A stretch of 64,000 nucleotides of DNA, taken from assembly GCF_004365175.1 (NCBI RefSeq), contig NZ_SOCE01000003.1:372001-436000 (forward strand), given 5' to 3'. Shown one piece after another: positions 25,832-33,810 of this stretch. A model generated the notes under the pieces. That model had not been told where the DNA came from, ran no database searches, and saw only the letters and a program-made list of their open reading frames with translations. The DNA comes from Kribbella voronezhensis (GTDB lineage: Bacteria > Actinomycetota > Actinomycetes > Propionibacteriales > Kribbellaceae). A program made the position numbers and the translations under genes. The first letter of the stretch is position 1. Every line of letters begins with the position of its first letter.

Positions 25832-25869
25832 GTCACATGCCTGAAACATGCGGACCGATCGGCTGAAAC
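25832..25869 (+). promoter_or_regulatory. candidate GlnR box upstream of amtB
   Basis: The order GTCAC-n6-GAAAC-n6-ACCGA-n6-GAAAC (25832-25869) matches the actinobacterial GlnR consensus of alternating GTnAC and GAAAC half-sites spaced 6 nt; only the third half-site is degenerate. A further GTCAC-n6-GTCAC lies at 25801-25816. The box ends about 112 nt before the amtB start, and amtB-glnB-glnD is the classic GlnR-activated nitrogen operon. Binding is inferred. Confidence 0.62.
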
Positions 25870-25981
25870 GGCGCGCCGACACCGTTTGCGGTGTGGCCGT
25901 GCGCGGGCTTCCCGGCGTTGTGGAGTTCCCCCCTGATGAGGACGCGGGCCACCCCCCAGATCGATGGAAGGGATGACGTTG

Positions 25982-27319
25982 ATGGAGATCAACGCCGGCG
26001 ATACCGCCTGGGTCTTGGTCAGTGCCGCCCTGGTGTTCTTGATGACACCGGGCCTGGCTTTCTTCTACGGCGGCATGGTGCGCGTCAAGAGCGTGCTGAA
26101 CATGATGATGATGAGTGCCATCACCATCGCCGTGGTCACCATCTTGTGGGTGGTGGTCGGCTTCTCGCTGACCTTCACCGGTGACCACGGGCACGTGATC
26201 GGTGGCTTCTCGGCGGCCGGGCTGAAGGGCCTGATCGCGCCGGAGGCGGTCAGCGGCACGATTCCGACGCTCGCCTTCGTCGCCTTCCAGTTGATGTTCG
26301 CGATCATCACCCCGGCGCTGATCTCGGGCGCCATCGCGGACCGGGCCACCTTCCGTGGCTGGATCGCGTTCGTGGCCGGCTGGACCTGCCTGGTGTACTT
26401 CCCGGTCGCGCACTCGGTGTGGTTCCTGGACGACGGCAAGGGTGGCTGGATCGGCGACAAGCTGAAGGCGATCGACTTCGCGGGTGGTACCGCGGTGCAC
26501 GTGAACGCCGGTGCGGCAGCGCTCGCGCTGGCCCTGGTACTCGGCCGCCGGGTCGGCTGGCGCAAGGACCCGATGCGGCCGCACAGCCTGCCGCTGGTCA
26601 TCCTCGGCGCCGGGCTGCTGTGGTTCGGCTGGTTCGGCTTCAACGCGGGCTCCGCGCTCAGCGCCGGCACCACCGCCGCGGTCACCTTCGTGAACACCCA
26701 GGTCGCCACCGCCGCCGCCGTGATCGGCTGGCTGATCGTGGAACGGATCCGGCACGGCAAGGCCACCACGCTCGGAATGGCCTCCGGCGCGGTCGCCGGC
26801 CTGGTCGCGATCACCCCGTCCTGTGGTGCGGTCACGCCGGTCGGCGCGATCATCCTCGGCGTCCTGGCCGGTGCGATCTGCGCCTTCGCGGTGTCGCTGA
26901 AGTACAAGCTCGGCTTCGACGACTCCCTCGACGTGGTCGGCGTGCACCTGGTCGGCGGTCTGTTCGGCTCGCTGGCGATCGGCTTCCTGGGGTCGGCGGC
27001 CGCTCCGTCCGCGGTGGACGGCCTGTTCTACGGTGGTGGCGCCGGCCAGCTCGGCCGGCAGGCGCTGGCGAACCTGGCGGTCGGTGTGTACTCCTTCGTG
27101 GTCGCCTTCGGGCTGGGCAAGCTGATCGACAAGACGATCGGCTTCCGCCTGACCGAGGACGACGAGGTCACCGGTGTCGACCAGGTGGAGCACGCCGAGA
27201 CGGCGTACGACTTCCTGGGCGCGTCCGGTCTGCGCGGTCACAACCCGCTGGCCCGGGCCACGGCGATCGTTCAGGACGCCCCCGCTGAAGAGGACACCAA
27301 GGAAGGCGCGAACGCATGA
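25982..27319 (+). CDS. amtB: ammonium transporter AmtB
   Basis: The 445-residue channel of the Amt/Mep/Rh family has about eleven transmembrane helices and imports ammonium under nitrogen limitation. Diagnostic stretches include DTAWVLVSAALVFLMTPGLAFFYGG at the N-terminus, the HSVWFLD His and the second conserved His in VDVVGVHLVGGLFGS. The ATG at 25982 is preferred because GGAAGGG lies 8 nt upstream and the family start is MEINAGDTAW; ATGs at 25964 and 25973 are in frame. Overlaps glnB by 4 nt; the C-terminal tail carries the PII-contact region. Confidence 0.95.
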   Translation: MEINAGDTAWVLVSAALVFLMTPGLAFFYGGMVRVKSVLNMMMMSAITIAVVTILWVVVGFSLTFTGDHGHVIGGFSAAGLKGLIAPEAVSGTIPTLAFVAFQLMFAIITPALISGAIADRATFRGWIAFVAGWTCLVYFPVAHSVWFLDDGKGGWIGDKLKAIDFAGGTAVHVNAGAAALALALVLGRRVGWRKDPMRPHSLPLVILGAGLLWFGWFGFNAGSALSAGTTAAVTFVNTQVATAAAVIGWLIVERIRHGKATTLGMASGAVAGLVAITPSCGAVTPVGAIILGVLAGAICAFAVSLKYKLGFDDSLDVVGVHLVGGLFGSLAIGFLGSAAAPSAVDGLFYGGGAGQLGRQALANLAVGVYSFVVAFGLGKLIDKTIGFRLTEDDEVTGVDQVEHAETAYDFLGASGLRGHNPLARATAIVQDAPAEEDTKEGANA

Positions 27320-27654
27320 AGCTGATCACGGCGGTGGTCAAGCCGCACAAGCTGGAAGACGTCCGGGCCGCGCTGGAGACGTTCGGGGTGACCGGGATGA
27401 CGGTCACCGAGGCGAGCGGCTACGGCCGGCAGAAGGGCCACACCGAGGTCTACCGGGGCGCGGAGTACGAGGTGGACCTGGTCCCGAAGGTCCGGCTCGA
27501 GGTCGTCGTCGAGGACGGTGACGGCGCCGATGTGGTGGACGTGATCGTCAAGGCGGCGCAGACCGGCAAGATCGGCGACGGCAAGGTCTGGGTGACCCCG
27601 GTCGAGTCGATCGTCCGGGTCCGTACCGGTGAAGTCGACGGAGACGCCCTCTAG
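27316..27654 (+). CDS. glnB: nitrogen regulatory protein P-II
   Basis: A 112-residue PII protein that binds ATP/ADP and 2-oxoglutarate and gates AmtB. It starts MKLITAVVKPHKLEDVRAAL; the T-loop GRQKGHTEVYRGAEYEVD carries Tyr51, the residue modified by GlnD (adenylylation in actinobacteria rather than uridylylation); the C-loop is GKIGDGKVWV. Overlaps amtB by 4 nt and abuts glnD with no gap, so the three genes of the nitrogen-sensing circuit are translationally coupled. It could equally be named glnK. Confidence 0.96.
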   Translation: MKLITAVVKPHKLEDVRAALETFGVTGMTVTEASGYGRQKGHTEVYRGAEYEVDLVPKVRLEVVVEDGDGADVVDVIVKAAQTGKIGDGKVWVTPVESIVRVRTGEVDGDAL

Positions 27655-29919
27655 ATGGTGAACCGGGCAGAGCAGCGGCGCGTTCGGGCCGACGAGGCGG
27701 ACGCGCTGCTGCACCTGCTCCTCTCGAAAGCCTGTGACGCCCTCGGCCAGTCCGCCGAGGGCGTCGCGCTCGTAGCCGTCGGCGGCTACGGCCGGGAGGA
27801 GCTTTCGCCGTACAGCGACCTCGACGTGATGCTGCTGCACACTGCCGGCTACCCACGAATAGACGAGCTGGCCGCACAGATCTGGTATCCACTGTGGGAT
27901 TCGAGGACCAAGCTCGACCACAGCGTCCGGACCGTCGAGGAAGCCCAGACTGCCGCGGCGGACGACGTACGAGTCGCACTGGGTCTGCTGGACGCGCGGC
28001 ACGTGGCTGGGGACTCTCACCTCACACTGCAGTTGCGGTCGGTGCTGATGGCCGACTGGCGTCGTACTGCGAAGACACGGCTGCCCGCGCTCGCCGCTGC
28101 GTGCCGGGAGCGCGCCAACACGGTCGGCGAGCTGGCCCACCTGGCGGAGCCGGACCTGAAGGAGGCGTACGGCGGGTTGCGGGACGCCGTCGTACTACGG
28201 GCGCTCGTGGCGTCCTGGTTGGTCGACGTACCGCATCCCGTGGTGGAGCGAGCGCGTCTGGACCTGCTGAACATCCGGGACGAACTGCACGACGTCGCAG
28301 GGCGCGCCACGGACCGGTTGGTCGCAGACGTCGCCGGTGAGGTCGCTGCTGGGCTGGGAATGGCAGACCGCGATGAGCTGCTGCGGCACGTCTACGCCAC
28401 CGGGCGGACCTTGGCGCACGTGTGCGACGTGTCCTGGCGGCGGGTCGAGTGCCTGGTGGCGCGGCCACCTCGCTCACGGCGTCGCGGGCGTACTGGTGGT
28501 CCACTGCTGCTGGCCCTGGACGAAGGAGTCGGGCAGCACGAGGGTGAAGTCGTACTGATGCCTGACGCACGGCCGGAGCGCGATCCGGTGCTCGGCCTGC
28601 GCGCTGCGGCCGTTGCTGCGGACCGTTCGCTCGTACTGTCTCCCGCTGTTTGTGCGCGGTTGGCTGCTGCCTCGGCCCCATTGCCGACGCCCTGGCCTGG
28701 CGAGGCTCGTCGACTGCTGTGCGCTTTGCTCGGCGCCGGTCCAGGACTGCTCGAGGTGTGGGAGGCGATGGACCAGGCCGGGTATGTGTCCCGGCTGCTC
28801 CCCGAGTGGGACTCTGTGCGGTTCCGGCCGCCACAGTCCGCAGTACACCGCTACACGGTCGACCGGCATCTGCTGGAGACCTGTGTCGAGGCGTCGAAGA
28901 TGGTGCGCGACGTACGCCGACCGGACCTGCTCCTGATCGCCGCGCTCGTGCACGACCTCGGCAAGGCGGTGGAGGGTGACCACAGCGTCACCGGTGCCGT
29001 GATCGCTACTGCAGTGGGCCGCCGACTCGGTTTCCCGGCTGCTGACGTCGAGACGATCACGCTGCTGGTGCGCCAGCACTTGATGCTCGCCCAGGTGGCG
29101 ACACGGCGAGACCTGGACGATCCGATGACGGTGGAACTGATTTCGGGGATCGTCCGCGACACAGACACGCTGGACCTGATGGAGGCACTCACGTACGCCG
29201 ATGCGCGTGCTGCTGGGCCCGCTGCCTCGTCGCCATGGCGGATGCGGCTGGTGGGAGAGTTGGCCCGTCGGGTGCGAGGTGACCTGTCCGGGGGAGGCGC
29301 CGGACTGTGGACGGAGGCTCCGCCGATCGCTGTGCCTGCACTGCACCAGGTGGTCGGCATCGGTCGGATCGGTGTGACCGTGTCGGACCATGCCGGTGAG
29401 CTGCGGATCAACGTGGCTGTGCCTGACCAGGTGGGGACGCTGTCGACGGTTGCCGGCGTACTGGCGGTCGAGCGGCTCGCAGTACGGTCTGCTGTCATCA
29501 CCTCTGTCGACGGGCTCGGGATCTCCCAGTGGTCGGTTGCCGGCTCAGTGCCCGACCCTGTGCGGCTACGGGACCGGCTAGCTGTCGCACTGCGCGACGA
29601 TGCCGACCTGGTACGCCGATTGGCTGCGCGGGACTCGTCCGCTGCCCGCCAAGCCGTTGCCAGCAAGGTCGATTTGTTGCCTGGGGCATCGGAAACCGCG
29701 ACCGTGCTGCAGGTGCGCGCACACGACCGCCCCGGCCTGCTGTACGACGTGACGGCGGCGATCGCCTCGACCGGGGCCGACATCCGCTCGGCGCACGTGA
29801 GCACGCTCGGGGCCGAGTGTGTCGACGTCTTCTACCTGACCGACCGCCACGGAGCACCGCTGGAAGAGGAGGACGCGGAGACGACCGCCAAGTCGGTGCT
29901 GGACCGGCTGACCTTCTAG
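27655..29919 (+). CDS. glnD: [protein-PII] nucleotidyltransferase/hydrolase GlnD
   Basis: The 754-residue bifunctional enzyme modifies and demodifies PII. Order: nucleotidyltransferase domain with VGGYGREELSPYSDLDVMLL (about residues 41-61), a GlnE-like helical part, an HD phosphohydrolase domain with ALVHDLGKAVEGDHS (about 428-442), and two C-terminal ACT domains (about 580 and 680; second begins VLQVRAHDRPGLLYDV). Shorter than the enterobacterial ~890-residue enzyme, as usual in actinobacteria. The ATG follows the glnB stop directly with no room for an independent ribosome-binding site, so it is coupled. Confidence 0.95.
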   Translation: MVNRAEQRRVRADEADALLHLLLSKACDALGQSAEGVALVAVGGYGREELSPYSDLDVMLLHTAGYPRIDELAAQIWYPLWDSRTKLDHSVRTVEEAQTAAADDVRVALGLLDARHVAGDSHLTLQLRSVLMADWRRTAKTRLPALAAACRERANTVGELAHLAEPDLKEAYGGLRDAVVLRALVASWLVDVPHPVVERARLDLLNIRDELHDVAGRATDRLVADVAGEVAAGLGMADRDELLRHVYATGRTLAHVCDVSWRRVECLVARPPRSRRRGRTGGPLLLALDEGVGQHEGEVVLMPDARPERDPVLGLRAAAVAADRSLVLSPAVCARLAAASAPLPTPWPGEARRLLCALLGAGPGLLEVWEAMDQAGYVSRLLPEWDSVRFRPPQSAVHRYTVDRHLLETCVEASKMVRDVRRPDLLLIAALVHDLGKAVEGDHSVTGAVIATAVGRRLGFPAADVETITLLVRQHLMLAQVATRRDLDDPMTVELISGIVRDTDTLDLMEALTYADARAAGPAASSPWRMRLVGELARRVRGDLSGGGAGLWTEAPPIAVPALHQVVGIGRIGVTVSDHAGELRINVAVPDQVGTLSTVAGVLAVERLAVRSAVITSVDGLGISQWSVAGSVPDPVRLRDRLAVALRDDADLVRRLAARDSSAARQAVASKVDLLPGASETATVLQVRAHDRPGLLYDVTAAIASTGADIRSAHVSTLGAECVDVFYLTDRHGAPLEEEDAETTAKSVLDRLTF

Positions 29920-29929
29920 TGTTTCGGCT

Positions 29930-30967
29930 GTGGATCTTGTAGAGGCGTTCCAGCTGCAGGCTCAGGAGTGCGAGAAACTCGGCTCGCCGATGTACGCGGA
30001 CCTGCTGCGGCGGATCGTGGACGACCTCGAGTTGGGAGGCGTGTCCACGAAGGTGGTGGCCGGGTACGACCCTGCGCAGTACGGGCTTGCACTGCCGCTG
30101 CTGGGCGCTGTGCACCGACTCGTACTGGCAGGGGAGGCGCCGGAGCTTGCTGCGTTCTACCCGAGCGTCGGTGGCTCGTGGGACCCGGTGCTGGGCTGGG
30201 AAGCTTTCGAGCAGGTGCTGCAGTCGCGGGGCGGCGAGCTACGGGCGCAGTTGCTCCAGGCGCCGCAGACCAACGAGGTCGGACGCTCTACTGCCTTGTA
30301 CGGCGGGTTGCTGCAGCTCTTTGAAGCTGTTCCCCTTCCTGTGCGCCTGTTCGAGATCGGGGCGAGTGCTGGGCTCAACCTTCGGGCGGACCACTTTCGC
30401 TACAACCTCGCGGACGGGAACGGCTTCGGTCCGCCTGACAGCCCTGTGCAGATCTCCGACGCGTGGTCCGGTCGGGCACTGGCGCCGCAGCCGGAGCTCC
30501 GGATCGCGGAGCGGGTCGGCGGCGACATCGCTCCGGTGAACGCGCTGAGCGCCGAGGGGGAGCTGCTGCTGACGTCGTACATCTGGCCGGACATGACGGC
30601 CCGGCTGGAGCGGCTTCGCGGTGCGATCGAGATCGCCCGGTCGGTGCCGGCCGACGTACGGCGTGAGGACGCCGTGTCGTTCCTTCGTGGGCTGGAGTTG
30701 TCGCCAGCGCACGTGACGGTCGTGTGGCATTCGGTGATGTGGCACTACCTCACTTCGTCGGAGCAGGCGGCGGCTGACGAAGCGCTTGACGCTCTGGGAG
30801 AGCGGGCTACGGCGTCGGCGCCGCTGGCTCGCTTGAGCCTGGAGCATCGCCGCCGTACGCCGGACGCACCTGTGGAGCCCTTGATCGTCCTCCAGGTCTG
30901 GCCTGGGGGAGAGCCCCGCATCCTCGGGCACACCTCTGCGCACGGCCAGCAGACGGTTTGGGAGTAG
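29930..30967 (+). CDS. DUF2332 family protein
   Basis: The 345-residue protein matches the actinobacterial DUF2332 family: GLALPLLGAVHRLVLAGEAPELAAFYPS, then DPVLGWEAFEQVLQ, the conserved NEVGRSTALYGGLL and the VRLFEIGASAGLNLRADHF segment that resembles a methyltransferase-like fold, plus the WHSVMWHYL motif near the end. No function is established. The GTG start is 10 nt after glnD, so it may be read through from the nitrogen operon. Its stop is followed by a tandem repeat block. Confidence 0.85.
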   Translation: MDLVEAFQLQAQECEKLGSPMYADLLRRIVDDLELGGVSTKVVAGYDPAQYGLALPLLGAVHRLVLAGEAPELAAFYPSVGGSWDPVLGWEAFEQVLQSRGGELRAQLLQAPQTNEVGRSTALYGGLLQLFEAVPLPVRLFEIGASAGLNLRADHFRYNLADGNGFGPPDSPVQISDAWSGRALAPQPELRIAERVGGDIAPVNALSAEGELLLTSYIWPDMTARLERLRGAIEIARSVPADVRREDAVSFLRGLELSPAHVTVVWHSVMWHYLTSSEQAAADEALDALGERATASAPLARLSLEHRRRTPDAPVEPLIVLQVWPGGEPRILGHTSAHGQQTVWE

Positions 30968-30980
30968 TCGCTTTCTGGCC

Positions 30981-31108
30981 GTTGAGCGCCTCGGCTGGTG
31001 ACCGCCTCGGCTGGTGACGGCCTCGGCTGTTGAGCGCCTCAGCTGGTGACCGCCTCGGCTGGCGAGCGGCTCGGTTGGTGAGCTCCTCAACCGTTGAGCG
31101 CCGCGACC
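30981..31108. repeat. 16-bp tandem repeat, eight units, at a convergent gene junction
   Basis: Eight head-to-tail 16-bp units run from 30981 to 31108 with the pattern GKTGAGCGCCTCGGCT (units 1-5 most alike, units 6-8 degenerate). They start 13 nt after the DUF2332 stop and enter the 3' end of the arginase-family gene, where units 7-8 encode the last residues. A period of 16 is not a multiple of 3, so growth of the array changes the frame of any translated part. It may act as a bidirectional terminator or be a simple minisatellite. Confidence 0.8.
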
Positions 31109-32007
31109 AGGGTGTCGGTGAGCTCGGCGGCGTACCGGCCGTCGGGATCCAGATCCGGGTCGAAGATGCCGACATCCAGCCCGACGCACTTCGGTGACTT
31201 CAGCAACGGTTTCAGCAGGCTCAGCAGGTGCTCGTGCTGCAGCCCACCCGGATCGGGACTGTCGACGGCCGGCATCACCTCCGAGTCGAGGATGTCGACG
31301 TCGAGATGCACCCAGAACCCGTCCAGCTCGCCCCTTTCCAGGTGTTTCAGCACATCGGCCGCGGCTTTGGTGGCGTCTTTCATGACCTCGAGCGCCGACC
31401 GCTCCAGAATCCCTGCCTCCCGGAGGGTTTCGAGGTACGCCTCGTCCTCGCGGTAGCCGAGCATCGCCGCGTCCTCGTCCCGGACGTACGGCCCGAGCCG
31501 CTCGAGGTCGGTCAGATCCACCTGCCCGCGCCCGGTCACCAACGCCAGCGCCTCACCACCGGCGGCCCCGACGTACTCGTCGTTGTCGACGGTGCGCATA
31601 TCGGAGTGCCCGTCGAGATACACCACGCCGTACCGCCCGCGCCGCTTCAACGCCAACGCCGGCCCGAGCAAGTTGCTGCACTCCCCACCCAGCAGTACGA
31701 CGAACTTGTCCTCGTCGACCAACATCCCCACCCGATCAGCCAACCTCCGGCTGTACTCCGCCATCGCGACCGCGTTGAACACGCCGTCCCCGGCCTTCCA
31801 ATCCCCCCGGTCGTACCGCGGCGGCGTCACCACCCCCGAGTCCTCAGCCCCGATCCTCTTCACGAACCCCTGATCCCGCACCGCCCCCGCCAACTTGTAA
31901 CACCCCGGCACAGTCCCTTCCACAGGCGGCCGTAACCCCAAATTCGACGGCCCATCCACCACAACCCGCTCCCGCACCCACCCACCCCTAACCACTATCC
32001 CGGCCAC
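31087..32007 (-). CDS. arginase/agmatinase-family protein
   Basis: The 306-residue protein has the ureohydrolase metal motifs in order: LLGGECSN (family norm GGDHS), VYLDGHSDMRT (DxHxD), FWVHLDVDILDSEVMP (DxD). The first-ligand His is replaced by Cys, so the dimanganese site is probably altered and the substrate cannot be named. The gene is GTG-initiated, with GGGAGG about 12 nt upstream and a TTGACA that may be a promoter element. It lies downstream of the metallopeptidase cassettes on the same strand, and its last codons are part of a tandem repeat. Confidence 0.85.
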   Translation of the reverse strand: MAGIVVRGGWVRERVVVDGPSNLGLRPPVEGTVPGCYKLAGAVRDQGFVKRIGAEDSGVVTPPRYDRGDWKAGDGVFNAVAMAEYSRRLADRVGMLVDEDKFVVLLGGECSNLLGPALALKRRGRYGVVYLDGHSDMRTVDNDEYVGAAGGEALALVTGRGQVDLTDLERLGPYVRDEDAAMLGYREDEAYLETLREAGILERSALEVMKDATKAAADVLKHLERGELDGFWVHLDVDILDSEVMPAVDSPDPGGLQHEHLLSLLKPLLKSPKCVGLDVGIFDPDLDPDGRYAAELTDTLVAALNG

Positions 32008-32070
32008 AATTGGTTAGATCCTCCCGACCCAATCCACCCCTTGTCAACGCACCTCCCCGCAGGCTTCGCG

Positions 32071-32217
32071 CTATCTGGTAGAGGCGAACTCGCGGTAGAC
32101 CGGCGATTCACGATCGACCAGTCGTTCGCCGGCGCCCATGAGTCAGTTACCCGGACGGTGTAAATCTTCCGTTGGCCACGTGAGGCTGCGCAGTTCGCCT
32201 TCGAGGTGCTCGAGAAC
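32071..32217 (-). pseudogene. remnant of a fourth small/metallopeptidase cassette
   Basis: On the minus strand, 32217-32143 reads VLEHLEGELRSLTWPTE... to a TGA and closely matches the C-terminus of the small protein of cassette A (RVLEHLEDELRDPTWPHG). Three nucleotides later, at 32139, an ATG opens MGAGERLVDRESPVYREFA then hits a stop at 32071; this matches the N-terminus of the large protein (RIDPESPVYREVARLYG). The same TGA-nnn-ATG junction as the intact cassettes is kept. It is a deletion remnant fused directly to the stop of cassette A and is not expected to be functional. Confidence 0.82.
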
Positions 32218-33264
32218 TCAATCCGCCCCGCGATCAAGGCCGGGGGTAGCGCGGCCCACCGGCGGCACGCCAGGCGCTCCGGCACCTCGAGAGCCATCTC
32301 CAAGCGAAGGCGCTACCCGCGTCGCGTGCGCAGCGGGCGCCTGCCCATCGAGGAACCGCATGGTCGCCACTTCCTGCTGCTTCGATTCAGTCACAGCGGT
32401 GGTTGGTGCTGAGGGACTTGGCTGGCTTTGTGCGGCGAGGCTTACGGCGTGCTGGTTGGGGAAGTCGGCCGGGAAGGGCTGGCGTGGATGGGCTTGGTAG
32501 TGATGACGAATCTCCTCAACCTTTGCGTTGAGCCTGCGCCGAATGTCCTCGGCGACTGCTGTTCCAGTTCCCGCTGAGACGTCGGGCAGAGTCGGCCAAT
32601 GGTCGTGCGTCATTGTCTGGATCAAGGCGGCCCGTACCGCCAATTGATCTTCAGTTCGGTGGGGAACCACCTCTGCCAGGCGGTTCCGCACGACCCCGTC
32701 GGACAACTGATCGAAATGCATGACACCGGGTCCGTGAACGGCCTCCCTGATCAAGGCATACCTGTCCTTGGCCGGCCCGGAGGCTTGCGTGACCAGACTG
32801 TCCATTGCCGCGTACGCACCAGCGCGTTGCGGCGCCGGGAGTCTCAAACCCGGGTAGCCGGCGCTGACTGAGAAAGGTATGAAGTCGTTCAGCGCTCGCA
32901 GTTCGGCGATGCCCTCCATCGCGCCCTGCGAATGGAGGCTTCGGACGGCGTTCGGCTCGTTCGGCGCGTCCGTCTCCATACCGGCGTGCGTGAGTTCGTG
33001 CAGAACCGTCGCCAACGCCTGTGCCTGTTCGGCTGCGTCGACTTTCGACACCGAGCCGGTGAGATGTCGTAGTACGCCGTCTTCGGACAGCCGGATGCTG
33101 CCGGTCTTCGGATCGAAGCCACCCCAGCGTTTCGTATCCGTGGCGTAGAGCTGCCGATTCCACCGATCGACTCCGGTGGGCCGCATGCCACGAGCCACCT
33201 GGTGAAGGCGTGCGAACTCTTGGTATACAGCAGAATCACGGGGGACGAGCCGATCATCGCCCAT
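32218..33264 (-). CDS. cassette A large protein: HEXXH metallopeptidase-like, conserved C-terminal tail
   Basis: The 348-residue protein is paralogous to the large proteins at 33811 and 35665. The N-terminal domain (SAVYQEFARLHQVARGMRP, WNRQLY) leads to a gluzincin-like motif HELTH in ALATVLHELTHAGMETDAP, with a downstream Glu in AMEGIAELRALNDF about 30 residues later. A Pro/Ala/Ser-rich linker follows, then the tail MRFLDGQAPAAHATR...SLGDGSRGAGAPG. No signal peptide or membrane helix is seen, so it is probably cytoplasmic. It starts exactly 3 nt after its small partner. Zinc peptidase activity is inferred from HEXXH...E; substrate unknown. It is shorter and more divergent than the other two copies. 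Confidence 0.8.
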   Translation of the reverse strand: MGDDRLVPRDSAVYQEFARLHQVARGMRPTGVDRWNRQLYATDTKRWGGFDPKTGSIRLSEDGVLRHLTGSVSKVDAAEQAQALATVLHELTHAGMETDAPNEPNAVRSLHSQGAMEGIAELRALNDFIPFSVSAGYPGLRLPAPQRAGAYAAMDSLVTQASGPAKDRYALIREAVHGPGVMHFDQLSDGVVRNRLAEVVPHRTEDQLAVRAALIQTMTHDHWPTLPDVSAGTGTAVAEDIRRRLNAKVEEIRHHYQAHPRQPFPADFPNQHAVSLAAQSQPSPSAPTTAVTESKQQEVATMRFLDGQAPAAHATRVAPSLGDGSRGAGAPGVPPVGRATPGLDRGAD

Positions 33265-33267
33265 CGC

Positions 33268-33708
33268 TCAGGTCGTTGGTGGGGCGGAATCACCGTGCGG
33301 CCAGGTCGGGTCGCGGAGTTCGTCCTCGAGGTGTTCCAGGACTCTTGTCATCGCGCGGATGTGTGGCGCTTCGTCCTTGGCTGCCCGGTCGGCGATGTCC
33401 CAGATCGTCTCGCGGGCCCTCTCCAGAGCCGCGATCTGTTCCTCGACGCTGCCGTCCGCTCGGTACGCCGCAGCGTGCACCTCGCTCGCCTGGTGATAGA
33501 ACTCGCTCCACTCCCGAGGCGGCTCAGGTGGTTCGGCCAGACCGTCGATGAGAACCGTGGTCCACGCCCGATCGTGGTCGGACGCATCGTTCGGAATCAG
33601 CGAACGAAGCTCCGCCTGCACCGCGGCGACATCGATCCCCTCCTCGGCCCGCACCCTGTCCCGAGCCCGATAGAAGGCGTCGTTGAACTCAGCAATATCC
33701 AGCGGCAC
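33268..33708 (-). CDS. cassette A small protein (partner of the metallopeptidase)
   Basis: The 146-residue protein is acidic and mostly helical. It shares with the small proteins at 35122 and 36904 a C-terminal block: VEEQIAALERARETIWDIAD followed by HIRAMTRVLE. The N-terminal half (IAEFNDAFYRARDRV) is diverged from the MDFNEFNRQYKLSRASLIAG start of its paralogues. GTG start with GGAGGG 6-8 nt upstream. No known domain is recognised; it may be a regulator, chaperone or inhibitor of the neighbouring protease-like protein. Confidence 0.78.
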   Translation of the reverse strand: MPLDIAEFNDAFYRARDRVRAEEGIDVAAVQAELRSLIPNDASDHDRAWTTVLIDGLAEPPEPPREWSEFYHQASEVHAAAYRADGSVEEQIAALERARETIWDIADRAAKDEAPHIRAMTRVLEHLEDELRDPTWPHGDSAPPTT

Positions 33709-33777
33709 AAGCCCTCCAAGTGACTACTTCCTCCACTACCCGCAACGATATCGAGCGAAGTACCGCGGAGTCGGCGG

Positions 33778-33788
33778 TTATCCACAGG
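33778..33788 (-). promoter_or_regulatory. shared upstream motif of cassette A
   Basis: The minus strand carries CCTGTGGATAA about 70 nt upstream of the small-gene start. The same element, CCTGTGGAYA, occurs at matching distances before cassettes B and C, so it is probably part of a common promoter or operator. Confidence 0.45.
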
Positions 33789-33810
33789 AGCCTTCAGCCC
33801 GTACTGCGAG

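Noticed and set aside
30981..31108. CRISPR array
   Set aside because: Units are 16 bp and directly adjacent, without spacers, and no cas genes are present.
31995..32303. 102-codon minus-strand frame overlapping the cassette remnant
   Set aside because: It runs in a different frame from the homologous codons and has no similarity; the conserved reading is the split remnant.
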